Positions 39,204 through 52,109 of a stretch of 64,000 nucleotides of DNA are shown here, piece after piece. The notes below the pieces were generated by a model. The model was not told where the DNA came from and did no database searches. It saw only the letters and a program-made list of their open reading frames with translations. Positions within the stretch are counted from its first letter, which is position 1. Every line of letters starts with the position of its first letter. A program made the translations under genes and the position numbers. The stretch is from contig NZ_CP145263.1 of NCBI RefSeq assembly GCF_040739495.1, forward strand, positions 1,550,001 through 1,614,000, given 5' to 3'. This stretch comes from Staphylococcus capitis subsp. capitis. GTDB lineage: Bacteria; Bacillota; Bacilli; Staphylococcales; Staphylococcaceae.

Positions 39204-39815
39204 TTATGACAAGTTATCTCTCCAATCAACTAAAGTCTGAATATCATCTTCAGAAATTTTTCCTTCTTCTCTCGCTACTTCAATTAATTCATTATAATTA
39301 CTTAAAGTATAGAAAGGAATTCCCGCTTCTTTGAATGTAACCTCTGCTTTATTCAAACCATACGTGAAAATAGCTACTACGCCAAGCACATCAGCACCAG
39401 CCTCTTTTAAAGCCTCTACAGCTGTTACTGAAGAACCACCAGTAGAAATTAAATCTTCAATCACTACAACTTTTTTACCTTCGCTTTTAGCGCCTTCAAT
39501 TTGATTTTGTTTACCATGGCTTTTACTTTTAGAGCGAACGTAGTTCATTGGTAGTTCCATCTTTTCAGAAATAAAAGCAGCATGAGGTATACCTGCAGTT
39601 GCAGTACCAGACACTATTTCTACTTCTGAAAAGTGTTCATTTATTAATCGTGCTAAACCATCCCTAATTGCATTGCGTACTAAAGGATAACCAAGTGTGA
39701 CACGATTATCACAATAAATTGGAGATTTAATCCCAGAACTCCAAGTGTATAAATCATTCGGAGACAATGAGACTGCCTCAATATCTAATAAAGCTTTTGC
39801 AATTTCTTTAGCCAT
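39204..39815 (-). CDS. pyrE: Orotate phosphoribosyltransferase
   Basis: PyrE joins orotate and PRPP to give OMP, the fifth step of UMP synthesis. From the ATG at 39815 the protein has 203 residues; the four-residue upstream extension lies inside pyrF. Visible motifs are [29 protein letters not shown] (flexible loop) and the PRPP site [14 protein letters not shown]. The ATG shares one base with the pyrF stop codon, so the last two pathway enzymes are translationally coupled. Confidence 0.97.
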   Translation of the reverse strand: MAKEIAKALLDIEAVSLSPNDLYTWSSGIKSPIYCDNRVTLGYPLVRNAIRDGLARLINEHFSEVEIVSGTATAGIPHAAFISEKMELPMNYVRSKSKSHGKQNQIEGAKSEGKKVVVIEDLISTGGSSVTAVEALKEAGADVLGVVAIFTYGLNKAEVTFKEAGIPFYTLSNYNELIEVAREEGKISEDDIQTLVDWRDNLS

Positions 39816-40507
39816 TAACCTAACCAACTTTCTTTGATATTTTGATAGCTCTCTACAGGACGATCACTTTGCGTAATGGGTCTCCCTACTACTATATGTG
39901 TAGAACCTAAGCTTTGAGCTTCTTCGGGCGTGGTAATACGTTGTTGATCATTTTGAGCAGCACCCTTAGGTCTAATTCCGGGAGTGACTTTCATAAATTC
40001 AGGGCCTAATTCCTGAGAAATTAATTCAGCTTCTAGCGGTGAACATACTACACCGTCTAAACCAGCTTTATGAGTAAGACGAGCATAATTTAGTACCGCT
40101 TCATCAATAGTAGTTTGAATATTTTGCTCTTCATGCAACTGTTGTTCAGTAGTAGAAGTAAGTTGTGTTACAGCAATTATTTTAGTATGAGGATTAATTT
40201 TTCTTAAACCTTTTTTAGCCTCTTCCATCATCTTCACACCGCCAGCAGCATGAACATTTACTAAATCAACATCTAATCGTGCTAATCCTTCCATAGCTTT
40301 GCTTACGGTATTCGGAATATCATGCAATTTTAAATCTAAGAAGATATCGTGACCTCTCTTTTTTAGAGATTGGATAAGTCCAGGCCCCGTTTGGTAAAAC
40401 AATTCCATACCAACTTTGACACATAATGGTTCATCAAATTGATCTAAAAAGGCATTTACTTCTTCTGCAGATTTAAAATCTAATGCAATGATTGGTAAAT
40501 TTCTCAT
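39815..40507 (-). CDS. pyrF: Orotidine 5'-phosphate decarboxylase
   Basis: PyrF decarboxylates OMP to UMP, the last step of the pathway. The 230-residue TIM barrel has the catalytic Asp-Lys-x-x-Asp set DLKLHD at 58-63 (Lys60) and the phosphate site VTPGIRPKG. It follows carB by 32 bp and overlaps pyrE by one base. Confidence 0.97.
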   Translation of the reverse strand: MRNLPIIALDFKSAEEVNAFLDQFDEPLCVKVGMELFYQTGPGLIQSLKKRGHDIFLDLKLHDIPNTVSKAMEGLARLDVDLVNVHAAGGVKMMEEAKKGLRKINPHTKIIAVTQLTSTTEQQLHEEQNIQTTIDEAVLNYARLTHKAGLDGVVCSPLEAELISQELGPEFMKVTPGIRPKGAAQNDQQRITTPEEAQSLGSTHIVVGRPITQSDRPVESYQNIKESWLG

Positions 40508-40539
40508 TTAAATACTCCTTCAATCATTCATTCTTTTAA

Positions 40540-43500
40540 TTACATATTTCTCATTGTGAAAGTCATACTTTCAATTACGTTAGTCAATGCACTTGCAGTA
40601 TCAAGTGATGTGAGACATGGCACACCATTTTCTACAGTTGTACGACGGATTTGGAAACCATCACGTTCAACCTCTTTACCTTTAGTCATTGTATTAATAA
40701 CGATTTGTACTTCACCATTTTGAATACGAGTAAGTAAATCATCTTCGCCACCAATTTTTCCTACAACTTCAACAGGTATTTGGTTGTCTTCAAGTTTTTC
40801 AGCTGTACCTTTAGTAGCTAAAATTTTATAACCCACTTCATTTAAGCGATGTGCTATTTTTACGATTTCGTCTTTATCTTTATCGCTAACAGTCATTAAG
40901 ACTGTGCCATGGTCTTTGACTTCTACACCACTACCTGTTAGTCCTTTGTAAAGCGCCTTTTCAAGAGTAAGATCTTTACCCATAACTTCACCAGTTGATT
41001 TCATCTCAGGTCCAAGCGTGATGTCTACATTTTTCAATTTATTAAAGCTAAATACTGGAGCTTTAACAAATACACCCTCTGAGTATGGTTGAATTCCTTG
41101 ATGATATCCTATATCAGCTAATTTATGTCCCATAATAGAACACATAGCAAGCTGTGCCATTTGAATGTCAGTAATTTTACTTAAGAATGGGACCGTACGA
41201 CTTGAACGTGGATTAACCTCTAACACATAAACACCATCATGAGCGATGACAAATTGAATGTTGATTAAGCCAATAATATTTAATCCTTTAGCTAGTTTAA
41301 TTGTATAATCCTCGAGCGTATCAATCTCTTCTTGCGTTAACGTTTGTGGTGGGTATACTGCAATCGAGTCACCACTATGCACACCAGCACGTTCAATATG
41401 TTCCATAATACCAGGAATAATAACTGTATCTCCGTCACAAATAGCATCCACTTCAATTTCTTTACCTGTTAAGTAACGGTCAACAAGTACTGGATGTTCA
41501 GGGCTTGCTTTAACTGCTTGTGTCATATAATTTTCTAATTCTTGATCATTATCTACAATTTCCATAGCACGGCCACCTAACACGTATGAAGGACGTACGA
41601 CAACTGGATAACCGATTTCACGCGCATTTTCAAGTGCCTCTTTAGGAGATGTAGATGTCTTACCTTGAGGTTGCGGTACTTCAATCTGACGTAATAGCGC
41701 TTCAAATTCTTTTCTATCTTCAGCGCGATTTAAATCTTCTAAAGAAGTTCCCATGATTTGAACACCATGTTTAGCAAGTTTATCAGCTAAGTTGATAGCA
41801 GTTTGCCCACCAAATTGAACGACAACACCTTTAGGTTGTTCTAAATTGATGATATTCATGACATCTTCTTCAGTTAATGGTTCGAAGTATAATTTATCAG
41901 ATATTGAAAAATCAGTAGACACTGTCTCTGGATTATTATTGACAATAATAGCTTCATAACCCGCATCTTGAATAGCCCATACAGCGTGTACAGTAGCATA
42001 ATCAAATTCTACACCTTGACCAATGCGAATAGGTCCTGAACCTAATACGAGGATTTTTTCTTTATCTGTTACGATTGATTCATTTTCAGATTCATACGTA
42101 CCATAATAGTAAGGAGTCGTAGATTCGAATTCCGCAGCACATGTATCTACCATTTTATATACCGGTTTTACATCATTTTTAACTCGTAATTGATAAACGT
42201 CGTCTTCATTCATGTCCCAACGATGTGCGATGACTTTATCGCTAAATCCATAATCTTTAGCATATTTAAGGTATTCCAAATCACCTTGATGTTCTTTTAA
42301 TTCGTGTTCTATGTTGATAATGTTTTGGAATTTATTTAAGAAGAAATAATCAATTTTCGTCATTTTATGGATTTCCTCTAAAGTTGTACCTCGACGAATA
42401 GCTTCTCCTATGAAGAATAGTCGTTCATCATCTTGATGACCAATACGTTCCTTAATGTAGTCTAAATCAAAGCTTTCACCATTTGGTAAACCTAAGTGAT
42501 GCACGCCATACTCGAGTGAACGAATCGCCTTGAGTAGTGATTCCTCGTAAGTACGGCCAATAGCCATGACTTCTCCAGTTGCTTTCATTTGCGTACCTAG
42601 TTCACGTTCACCTTTTTCAAATTTATCAAATGGGAAACGAGGTATTTTAGAAATCACATAATCCAATGTTGGTTCGAAAGCAGCATAAGATGTTCCGGTA
42701 ATAGGATTTAACATTTCATCTAATGTTAAACCTACTGCAATTTTCGCTGCTAATTTAGCAATTGGGTAACCTGTAGCTTTAGAAGCTAAAGCTGATGAAC
42801 GAGACACTCGAGGATTCACTTCAATGATGTAATAATTAAGAGAATGTGGATCTAAGGCAAGTTGTACGTTACATCCACCTTCGATACCTAATGCTCTAAT
42901 TACTTTTAATGACACATCACGTAACATTTGATATTCAACATCTGACAATGTTTGGCTTGGAGCTACGACAATTGAATCCCCTGTATGTATACCTACTGGG
43001 TCGATATTTTCCATGTTACATACAACAATGGCATTATCATTTTTATCACGCATGACTTCATACTCAATTTCTTTATAGCCTGCTATAGATTTTTCGATTA
43101 AACACTGTGTAGCCGGACTATAGTGCAATCCATTACTTACGATTTCTTTTAAATCGTCATCATTGTAACAGATTCCACCTCCAGTACCACCCATAGTGAA
43201 GGCTGGTCGTACGATAAGTGGATATCCCACTTGTTCTTTAAATTCAAAGGCTTGCTCTACTGTATTAACAATGTCACTTTCAGGCACAGGTACATTTAAA
43301 TCATTCATAAGTGTTCTAAACATTTCACGGTCTTCAGCTTGTTGAATGGATTCTAACTCAGTCCCTAAAAGTTTTACATTATTAGCAGCGAGTACACCAC
43401 TATCATGGAGTTGAATTGCCATGTTTAAACCAGTTTGTCCACCTAATGTAGGCAACAATGCATCTGGTTGCTCTTTACGTATAATGCGAGCAATAAAGTC

Positions 43501-43713
43501 ATGAGTTAATGGCTCAATATAGACTTTATCAGCGATTTCTTTGTCAGTCATAATTGTCGCAGGGTTTGAGTTTACTAATATTACTCTATATCCCTCTTCT
43601 TTTAGAGCAAGACATGCTTGCGTACCTGCATAGTCAAATTCTGCAGCTTGACCTATAATAATTGGTCCTGAACCTACTACTAAAATTGTTTGAATATCGT
43701 CGCGTTTAGGCAT
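40540..43713 (-). CDS. carB: Carbamoyl phosphate synthase large subunit
   Basis: CarB makes carbamoyl phosphate from bicarbonate, ATP and ammonia passed on from CarA. The ATG at 43713 ([18 protein letters not shown]) gives 1057 residues. The two homologous ATP-grasp halves are clear: [17 protein letters not shown] near 15 and [16 protein letters not shown] near 560, and [12 protein letters not shown] / [12 protein letters not shown]. The last ~120 residues form the allosteric domain. An 8-nt overlap (ATGCCTAA) couples it to carA. As this car pair sits in the pyr operon, it is the pyrimidine-regulated enzyme. Confidence 0.98.
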   Translation of the reverse strand: MPKRDDIQTILVVGSGPIIIGQAAEFDYAGTQACLALKEEGYRVILVNSNPATIMTDKEIADKVYIEPLTHDFIARIIRKEQPDALLPTLGGQTGLNMAIQLHDSGVLAANNVKLLGTELESIQQAEDREMFRTLMNDLNVPVPESDIVNTVEQAFEFKEQVGYPLIVRPAFTMGGTGGGICYNDDDLKEIVSNGLHYSPATQCLIEKSIAGYKEIEYEVMRDKNDNAIVVCNMENIDPVGIHTGDSIVVAPSQTLSDVEYQMLRDVSLKVIRALGIEGGCNVQLALDPHSLNYYIIEVNPRVSRSSALASKATGYPIAKLAAKIAVGLTLDEMLNPITGTSYAAFEPTLDYVISKIPRFPFDKFEKGERELGTQMKATGEVMAIGRTYEESLLKAIRSLEYGVHHLGLPNGESFDLDYIKERIGHQDDERLFFIGEAIRRGTTLEEIHKMTKIDYFFLNKFQNIINIEHELKEHQGDLEYLKYAKDYGFSDKVIAHRWDMNEDDVYQLRVKNDVKPVYKMVDTCAAEFESTTPYYYGTYESENESIVTDKEKILVLGSGPIRIGQGVEFDYATVHAVWAIQDAGYEAIIVNNNPETVSTDFSISDKLYFEPLTEEDVMNIINLEQPKGVVVQFGGQTAINLADKLAKHGVQIMGTSLEDLNRAEDRKEFEALLRQIEVPQPQGKTSTSPKEALENAREIGYPVVVRPSYVLGGRAMEIVDNDQELENYMTQAVKASPEHPVLVDRYLTGKEIEVDAICDGDTVIIPGIMEHIERAGVHSGDSIAVYPPQTLTQEEIDTLEDYTIKLAKGLNIIGLINIQFVIAHDGVYVLEVNPRSSRTVPFLSKITDIQMAQLAMCSIMGHKLADIGYHQGIQPYSEGVFVKAPVFSFNKLKNVDITLGPEMKSTGEVMGKDLTLEKALYKGLTGSGVEVKDHGTVLMTVSDKDKDEIVKIAHRLNEVGYKILATKGTAEKLEDNQIPVEVVGKIGGEDDLLTRIQNGEVQIVINTMTKGKEVERDGFQIRRTTVENGVPCLTSLDTASALTNVIESMTFTMRNM

Positions 43714-44800
43714 TAAAATGACGCTCCTTTTCTTTGAACTCATTCATCATCGTTATAAACTCATCGAATAAATAGTTTGAATCACTTGGGCCTGGTCTTG
43801 CTTCAGGATGATATTGAACAGAGAAGGCAGGTAATTGTTTATGTCTTAAACCTTCAACTGTACCATCATTAAGCGCAATGTGTGTCACTTCTAAATCAGT
43901 ATCTTTAAGTGAATCACGATCAATTGAATAACCATGATTTTGACTGGTGATGTCTACTTTACCTGTTCTTAAATCCTTTACAGGGTGATTAGCACCACGA
44001 TGTCCGAATTTCATTTTGAAAGAAGTGGCACCTTGAGATAAAGCGAAAAGTTGATGTCCTAAGCAAATGCCGAAGAAAGGTATTTTACCTAAGATACCAT
44101 TGATCATTTCGATAGCAACTTCATCTGGATCTCCAGGGCCGTTAGATAACATCACTCCGTCCGGTGACATGCCTAAAATTTCTTCTGCTGTTGTATTGTA
44201 TGGTACAACGGTTACATTACAACCGCGTGAATTAAGTTCACGAACAATGTTTTGTTTCTTCCCGAAGTCGAGTAAAACAACACTTAAATCTGAACCTGTA
44301 GATACATACGGTGTTTTTGTAGAAACTGTTTGAACTTCATCTCTTGGCAATTCAGCAGTTTTTAATTGTTCTGCAAGCGCTTGAATGTCATCTTTATTAT
44401 CTGTAAATCCAGCTCTTAACACACCGTGTTGGCGAATCTTACGTGTGATACTTCTAGTATCCACGCCAGAAATACCTGGGATATGATATTGAACAAGTAC
44501 TTCGTGTAATGTTTTTTGGTGTCTAAAGTTACTAGGATGTGTGCTTGCCTCTTTCACAACTACACCATTCAATGTCGGTGTTAATGATTCAAAATCATCA
44601 CGATTAATACCATAATTTCCAATTAATGGATAAGTAAATGTAATGATTTGACCTGTATATGAGGGGTCAGAAATAGTTTCCTGATACCCCGTCATTGCAG
44701 TATTAAATACGATTTCGCCTATTGAAAGATCATCAGAACCTAAGCGATATCCTTCATAATAAGAGCCATCTTCCAGTACAAGATAACGTTTTTCAAGCAT
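43706..44800 (-). CDS. carA: Carbamoyl phosphate synthase small subunit
   Basis: CarA hydrolyses glutamine and channels ammonia to CarB. The 364-residue protein has an N-terminal CPSase domain (about 1-150) and a class I glutamine amidotransferase domain with nucleophile Cys246 in GICLGHQLF, and the His/Glu pair in QYHPEARPG. It starts one base after the pyrC stop codon (pyrC ends at 44801) and is coupled to carB by an 8-nt overlap. Confidence 0.97.
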   Translation of the reverse strand: MLEKRYLVLEDGSYYEGYRLGSDDLSIGEIVFNTAMTGYQETISDPSYTGQIITFTYPLIGNYGINRDDFESLTPTLNGVVVKEASTHPSNFRHQKTLHEVLVQYHIPGISGVDTRSITRKIRQHGVLRAGFTDNKDDIQALAEQLKTAELPRDEVQTVSTKTPYVSTGSDLSVVLLDFGKKQNIVRELNSRGCNVTVVPYNTTAEEILGMSPDGVMLSNGPGDPDEVAIEMINGILGKIPFFGICLGHQLFALSQGATSFKMKFGHRGANHPVKDLRTGKVDITSQNHGYSIDRDSLKDTDLEVTHIALNDGTVEGLRHKQLPAFSVQYHPEARPGPSDSNYLFDEFITMMNEFKEKERHFNA

Positions 44801-46078
44801 CTATTTTTCCTCCTCAAATACTACTTCGCCTTTAACCATTGTTAAAATCGGATTACCATAAACTTTTTCACCGATAAATGGTGTATTGTCGGCCTTAGAT
44901 AAGAAATCTTCACTTCTGATTTCTTTATCATTATTTAAATCAATAATTGTTAAATCAGCATAACTATCTTTATGCAATTTACCATAATTTAAATTAAAGA
45001 TTGTTGCAGGTTTAATAGTGAAATAATCCACTAACTGTTGAAGTGACCAATTACCTCTTCTTACAAAATGAGTGTAAAGTAATGGGAAAGCTGTCTCACT
45101 ACCTACAATACCGAATGGTGCTTGAGTCATTGGTTGATCTTTTTCTTCTTTCGCATGTGGTGCGTGGTCAGTGGCGATACAATCAATCGTTCCATCTAAT
45201 AAACCTTCTAATAACGCCTCTCTATCCTCTTTACTTCTTAATGGCGGATTCATTTTATAATTGGCATCATCACCTGGTACATCATTTTCAGTTAAAAGTA
45301 AGTGATGCGGTGTTACTTCTGCAGTAACGTGAATGCCCGCTTTCTTAGCGTCTCTAATTACACGTACACTTTCTTTAGTAGAAACGTGACATACATGATA
45401 ATGACATCCTGTAGCTTCAGCTAGTAAGACATCTCTAGCAATTTGTACTGATTCGGCAATATTTGGAATACCTGGAATACCTAGTTCTTCACTACGTTTA
45501 CCTTTATGCATTGCGCCACCATAAATCAAGCTATTATCTTCGCAATGTGCTACGATTGGTTTCTTAACACGAGCTGCTTGTTTCATAGCTGCATACATCA
45601 TACTGGCTTGTTGAACTCCTACGCCATCATCTGTAAATGCAAATACCCCTTCTAATGCTAACTCTTTGAAATCAACAAGTTCTTTTCCTGCTTGTCTTTT
45701 AGTGATAGATGCGTAAGGTAATACACGTACTTTAGCTGTTTCTGAAATTCTTTGTCTTAATTCTCTAACATGTTCAACTAAATCTGGTACTGGTCTAGTA
45801 TTAGGCATTGGGCATACAGTAGTGAAACCACCTCTTGCAGCTGCTTTCGTACCAGTTTCAATTGTTTCTTTATGTTCCCCACCGGGTTCACGTAAATGCA
45901 CGTGGACATCAACAAATCCTGGTGCGATTAAATTACCTTTAGCATCGATAACTTCAATATTTGGTGATGAAGAATTGATTTTACTACTAATTGTTTTAAT
46001 ACGTTTACCATCAATTAAAATCTCAGTATCTTTTAAAATTCCGTTTCTTAAAATCTTTCCATTTTTGATTAATTTCAT
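44801..46078 (-). CDS. pyrC: Dihydroorotase
   Basis: PyrC closes carbamoyl aspartate to dihydroorotate. The 425-residue class I amidohydrolase has the metal site [10 protein letters not shown] (His59, His61), the FTDDGVG segment and the TDHAPH motif with the catalytic Asp. It lies 18 bp after pyrB and directly adjoins carA. Confidence 0.97.
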   Translation of the reverse strand: MKLIKNGKILRNGILKDTEILIDGKRIKTISSKINSSSPNIEVIDAKGNLIAPGFVDVHVHLREPGGEHKETIETGTKAAARGGFTTVCPMPNTRPVPDLVEHVRELRQRISETAKVRVLPYASITKRQAGKELVDFKELALEGVFAFTDDGVGVQQASMMYAAMKQAARVKKPIVAHCEDNSLIYGGAMHKGKRSEELGIPGIPNIAESVQIARDVLLAEATGCHYHVCHVSTKESVRVIRDAKKAGIHVTAEVTPHHLLLTENDVPGDDANYKMNPPLRSKEDREALLEGLLDGTIDCIATDHAPHAKEEKDQPMTQAPFGIVGSETAFPLLYTHFVRRGNWSLQQLVDYFTIKPATIFNLNYGKLHKDSYADLTIIDLNNDKEIRSEDFLSKADNTPFIGEKVYGNPILTMVKGEVVFEEEK

Positions 46079-46096
46079 TTTTAAAATAACCCCTTC

Positions 46097-48312
<2,216 letters not shown>

Positions 48313-48331
48313 TTAATTCATTTCCTTTCAT

Positions 48332-48366
48332 AAAAAAATCTCTTTACATCAGCAAATGCAAAGAGA
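48332..48366 (-). terminator. Attenuator terminator ahead of pyrP
   Basis: On the minus strand, arms TCTCTTTGCATTTGCT / GATGTAAAGAGA are followed by TTTTTTT, 20 bp before pyrP. As it lies between two co-oriented operon genes, it acts as a regulated terminator. Confidence 0.85.
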
Positions 48367-48540
48367 CTAATTGAAATGTATTTGAATAAGGTTTCACACC
48401 TTTAAGGTTACATTTCTAACGAAGTATTACATTAAGCAATGTTTAAGATATGATTAAATCTTTAGTGATTGCACATTCATTCCATTATATATCAAATGCT
48501 TAATTTATTTACTTCACCTTTTTCAGTCTCTCGTACTGCT
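48367..48540 (-). promoter_or_regulatory. PyrR-binding leader between pyrR and pyrP
   Basis: Just past the pyrR stop the minus strand reads CAGTACGAGAGACTG (48524-48539). This can form a short stem with a GAGAGA loop, close to the NNGNGA loop of the PyrR binding (anti-antiterminator) hairpins. Together with the terminator at 48332-48366 it makes the second attenuator of the operon. The antiterminator pairing was not folded, so the exact switch is inferred. Confidence 0.65.
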
Positions 48541-48552
48541 TTAAAAGGGATA

Positions 48553-49080
48553 TTATTTAATTATTACTGCATTCTGAGTATCAATTTCATTTAAATAAAC
48601 TGAAACGGATTCATCACGTGCAGTTGGTATATTTTTTCCTACGAAGTCTGCTCGGATAGGAAGTTCACGATGACCTCTATCGACAAGCGTTGCTAGTCCA
48701 ATTTTAACTGGTCGTGAGTGTAATAATATTGCGTCTAATGAAGCTCTTACTGTACGACCGGTATATAAAACATCGTCAACGATAACTACCACTTTATCAG
48801 TAATGTCAACGTCGATATCAAACGCTTTAATGTCTGATTGTTGTGTGACATTATCAATATCATCACGAAAATGTGTGATATCAATCGTGCCGGTTGGTAC
48901 ATTACGCTGCTCAATAGCGTGAATCTTTTCTTGGATACGATTCGCTAAAAATGCGCCTCGTGTTTTGATTCCTAAAAGCACTAAATTGTCAGTGCCTTTG
49001 TTATATTCTAAAATCTCATGTGCAATTCGAGTGATTGTACGTTGTATCGCGGCTTCATCTAAAATGATACGTTCAGACAT
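48553..49080 (-). CDS. pyrR: Bifunctional pyr operon regulator / uracil phosphoribosyltransferase PyrR
   Basis: PyrR binds pyr mRNA in the presence of UMP or UTP and promotes termination; it also has weak UPRTase activity. I take the ATG at 49080 ([18 protein letters not shown]), after an AGAGGTGAAAC site, giving 175 residues. The longer frame (to 49125) reads through the terminator stem and is not a credible N-terminus. The PRPP motif [19 protein letters not shown] and a basic RNA-binding face are present. It is the first gene of the operon and is itself controlled by the leader upstream. Confidence 0.97.
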   Translation of the reverse strand: MSERIILDEAAIQRTITRIAHEILEYNKGTDNLVLLGIKTRGAFLANRIQEKIHAIEQRNVPTGTIDITHFRDDIDNVTQQSDIKAFDIDVDITDKVVVIVDDVLYTGRTVRASLDAILLHSRPVKIGLATLVDRGHRELPIRADFVGKNIPTARDESVSVYLNEIDTQNAVIIK

Positions 49081-49101
49081 CGTTTCACCTCTTCTATATA
49101 G

Positions 49102-49136
49102 AAAAAACCTCATATCTTTAATCAAGACATGAGGTT
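49102..49136 (-). terminator. Attenuator terminator ahead of pyrR
   Basis: AACCTCATGTCTT / AAGATATGAGGTT arms are followed by TTTTTC on the minus strand, 22 bp before the pyrR start codon. Confidence 0.9.
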
Positions 49137-49279
49137 AAGGCGCACTTCAAGAAAATAAATTACACTTAAGTAATTAACTTTCAAGTATATCATTACAGCA
49201 TTTTCACTTTAAGAACGCGAATACATTCTTAAGCAAAATTACATTAATATGCATAATTATTCCTATTATCATGTCTTCG

Positions 49280-49297
49280 GAGCCTCTCTGGACTCGC
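49280..49297 (-). promoter_or_regulatory. PyrR-binding hairpin of the pyrR leader
   Basis: The minus strand carries GAGTCCAGAGAGGCTC (about 49281-49296), which contains the UCCAGAGAGGCU core I recognise from PyrR anti-antiterminator loops (CAGAGA hexaloop). It lies about 30 bp inside the predicted transcript and 145 bp ahead of the terminator. Confidence 0.9.
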
Positions 49298-49334
49298 AAT
49301 TAAAGACTAAGATTAATATATTTAAACTGTTACT

Positions 49335-49363
49335 AGTCTAAAACTTTTTGATAAATAAGTCAA
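49335..49363 (-). promoter_or_regulatory. Promoter of the pyr operon
   Basis: TTGACT (49358-49363) and TAGACT (49335-49340) on the minus strand are spaced 17 bp, and lie some 40 bp before the PyrR-binding hairpin. Confidence 0.65.
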
Positions 49364-49440
49364 TGTTTTATTTAAACTAAAAGTTATCAATAGTATTCGA
49401 AATGTTTAACCTTATAAAGTGGTTAAATTATTAAAATATT

Positions 49441-50358
49441 TTAAGCATCACGACGTCGAATGTCTTCTAATAAATCTTTAAAATCATTAGGCAATTCCGA
49501 ACTTCTTTCAATATACTCATGTGTTACTGGATGATCGAAACCAATTACACCTGCGTGCAATGCTTGACCACCGATATCTAATGTTTTCTTCGGACCATAT
49601 TTAGGGTCTCCCACAAGTGGAAAGCCAATATATTTCATATGCACACGGATTTGATGCGTACGTCCAGTTTCTAATTCACATTCAATCAATGTATAATCTT
49701 TAAAATGCTCTAATACATTGAAGTGCGTGACAGCTTCTTTTCCATCATCAACTACAGACATAGCTTGACGATCGTTTTTATTACGACCGATTGGAGCATC
49801 TACTGTGCCATAATCATGTGGGATATTACCGTGAACTAACGCAGTATATTTACGTTTAACACTTTTATTCATAAGTTGCTCGACAAGACCTCGATGAGCG
49901 ATGTCATTTTTAGCAACCATCAATAATCCAGAAGTATCTTTATCAATACGGTGAACAATACCCGGACGTATTTCACCATTTATACCAGATAAGTTTTTAA
50001 TTTGATACATTAAACCATTCACGAGTGTTCCAGTGTAATGACCTGGTGATGGATGTACTACCATACCTTTAGGTTTATACACAATCGCCACATCATCATC
50101 TTCATAATAGATATCCAAATCTAAATCTTCTGGTTGAATATCTGCTTCTACGACTTCCTTTTCAGTAACAATTATATGATCATTTAATTTAACTTTATAA
50201 TTAGATTTAATCACTTTATCATTAACTTTGACTAAATCCTCTTTAATCCAATCTTGGAGTTGACTACGTGACCATGCATCATTAGACTCAGATAAAAATT
50301 TATCTATTCGTTGACCGACTCGTCTTTCATCTGTAATCTTAAATTCATGTTTTTCCAA
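49441..50358 (-). CDS. rluD: RluD-type 23S rRNA pseudouridine synthase
   Basis: This enzyme of the RluA/RluD family converts uridines of 23S rRNA (helix 69 in E. coli) to pseudouridine. The 305-residue protein has an N-terminal S4 domain (about 12-72) and a catalytic domain with HRIDKDTSGLL (Asp139) and ETGRTHQIRVHM. It follows lspA by 12 bp, the conserved lspA-rluD pair. Exact target positions in staphylococci are inferred from family membership. Confidence 0.94.
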   Translation of the reverse strand: MEKHEFKITDERRVGQRIDKFLSESNDAWSRSQLQDWIKEDLVKVNDKVIKSNYKVKLNDHIIVTEKEVVEADIQPEDLDLDIYYEDDDVAIVYKPKGMVVHPSPGHYTGTLVNGLMYQIKNLSGINGEIRPGIVHRIDKDTSGLLMVAKNDIAHRGLVEQLMNKSVKRKYTALVHGNIPHDYGTVDAPIGRNKNDRQAMSVVDDGKEAVTHFNVLEHFKDYTLIECELETGRTHQIRVHMKYIGFPLVGDPKYGPKKTLDIGGQALHAGVIGFDHPVTHEYIERSSELPNDFKDLLEDIRRRDA

Positions 50359-50370
50359 GAGTATACCTCC

Positions 50371-50847
50371 TTAATTCTTTTTAGTTGTATCTTTCAATAA
50401 CGCGATAACTACAAATATAACACCTATTGTTAAACTTGAATCTGCAATATTAAAGATCGGGAAATCATAACCAAATATATTTGTATCTATAAAATCGACA
50501 ACTTCACCATTAAATACACGATCAATAAAGTTACCTAACGCACCAGCAAAGAGTAAGCTAATTGCAACTTGCATAAATAAATTATATTTAGCTTCTTTTA
50601 TATAAAACAGCACGAGAACTACTAAAATGACTAGTGTGATAATATAGAAAAATCCCATTTTACCACTTAAAATTCCCCAAGCTGCTCCGTTATTTCTATG
50701 TGAAGTAATATTTAGAAAATGAGGAATGACTTCATAGGAATCACCAATTTTCATGGATGAAGCAATAATCCACTTTGAAACTTGGTCAAAAACTATAATT
50801 AAAATTGTTATTAGAAGTGAGATTCCAGTATAATATTTCTTTTTCAT
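50371..50847 (-). CDS. lspA: Lipoprotein signal peptidase (SPase II)
   Basis: LspA cleaves prolipoprotein signal peptides after lipid modification by Lgt. The 158-residue membrane protein has four hydrophobic segments, the NNGAAWG motif (52-58), GNFIDR (105-110) and the catalytic aspartates Asp118 (VVDFID) and Asp136 (FNIADS). Together with rluD it forms a two-gene unit. Confidence 0.97.
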   Translation of the reverse strand: MKKKYYTGISLLITILIIVFDQVSKWIIASSMKIGDSYEVIPHFLNITSHRNNGAAWGILSGKMGFFYIITLVILVVLVLFYIKEAKYNLFMQVAISLLFAGALGNFIDRVFNGEVVDFIDTNIFGYDFPIFNIADSSLTIGVIFVVIALLKDTTKKN

Positions 50848-50974
50848 TCATGTGCCTCCATTCAGTTCAACGTCACTTTTGACAACACTTAACATTATAT
50901 CCTACTCCAAGTCATAAAAAAAGATTGCCGAGTATAAATCTATTCTTTAATAATTAATGGGTAGCATCAACATA

Positions 50975-51010
50975 TAAAAAGTTGAGACCTAATAGTGTCC
51001 CAACTCTTTA
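50975..51010 (-). terminator. Intrinsic terminator after the VOC gene at 51034
   Basis: Arms AGAGTTGGGACAC / GGTCTCAACTTTTT on the minus strand give an imperfect stem ending in a T-run. Confidence 0.75.
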
Positions 51011-51033
51011 TAGTAAATATTAATTTCATGCAA

Positions 51034-51831
51034 TCATTCTTCTTTAATTCGATTAAATCTGAAGTATAATCCATCTGGACCTTTTAAATTTATATGCGTA
51101 GATTCAGGGTAGTGGAAATCAATCAACGCTAAACCATAAGTGTTTTCATTATCAATACGTTTTGTTCCTGATAACCATTGATTCACCGCTAAATGATTAT
51201 AATAATTATTTGAGGATAAGAATAACGAGAAATCATCCATATAAGCTGACTCTTCTAAACCGAAATAGTTAAGATAATATGCTTTAATCTCTGAAATTCT
51301 AATCGTTTTAAGATGCAAAGAACCAAATTTCGCTTCATCAGGTATACCTTGCCATTTTGCGTCAGAAACTTCTTTCAACAATCTAGGTACATTGATGGGT
51401 CTTATATCCATTTTCACTCTATTTTCTTCATCATAATTCCACATTTCAAAATCATAGTCGACATAAAATTTGAGCGCGTTGCCTTCAGGATCTTCAACAA
51501 AGAGAGATGTTCCAACACTTTGTTCTCCACCATTGACCGGTATCTCAAAATCACTCAATTGTACTAATAAATCTGCTAGAGAGGATAAATTAGGCAGCTC
51601 AATTCCTATATGAAATAAGCCAGCTTCAGACATGAGTGGTTCTCTACCATTTTGTATTTCATTAAAAGTTATATATTGATTATGAGCTCCAACCTTATAT
51701 TGAACAGCTTTCATAGATTCATTAACAAAATTAAACCCTAAAACTTCTTCATAAAAAGCTCTAATAACTTCTATATCACGTACATTGATTATTATTCCAT
51801 TGACGAAATGTGCATCTTTACTATGAAACAT
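51034..51831 (-). CDS. VOC superfamily protein, catechol 2,3-dioxygenase-like
   Basis: The 265-residue protein consists of two vicinal oxygen chelate modules (about 8-130 and 165-262), like extradiol dioxygenases of the CatE type. The iron ligand pattern is partly visible: FHIGIEL near 92 and a Glu in EDPEGNALKFYVD near 113-125. The second half has SLHLKTIRISEIKAYYLNYFG. The true substrate is unknown; glyoxalase and fosfomycin-resistance-like roles cannot be told apart from the sequence. It stands alone between lspA and ileS, a position where I recall a similar gene in S. aureus. Confidence 0.83.
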   Translation of the reverse strand: MFHSKDAHFVNGIIINVRDIEVIRAFYEEVLGFNFVNESMKAVQYKVGAHNQYITFNEIQNGREPLMSEAGLFHIGIELPNLSSLADLLVQLSDFEIPVNGGEQSVGTSLFVEDPEGNALKFYVDYDFEMWNYDEENRVKMDIRPINVPRLLKEVSDAKWQGIPDEAKFGSLHLKTIRISEIKAYYLNYFGLEESAYMDDFSLFLSSNNYYNHLAVNQWLSGTKRIDNENTYGLALIDFHYPESTHINLKGPDGLYFRFNRIKEE

Positions 51832-52021
51832 CTTTCTACCCTCTCAACAATTACTTGTACTATTAATGGTAGTCTTAATTTAAGACCCCATCACCATATT
51901 TTTAACATTATGACTAAAAACATTTAAGAATTCAAATTTCTGATTTATAGTATCCATTTAAAGTCTATGTAGATATTATTCATAACATCTTACTACTCAT
52001 TTTCAAATAAATTTTTCAAAG

Positions 52022-52072
52022 TAAAAAGACCTAAGAAAACTTCTTTATGATGAGAAATCTTCTTAGGTCTTT
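52022..52072 (-). terminator. Intrinsic terminator after ileS
   Basis: AAAGACCTAAGAAGATTT / AGTTTTCTTAGGTCTTT arms form a long stem followed by TTTAC on the minus strand. Confidence 0.85.
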
Positions 52073-52109
52073 GATTCATAATTATCACTTAAACGTAATT
52101 ATTGAGAAA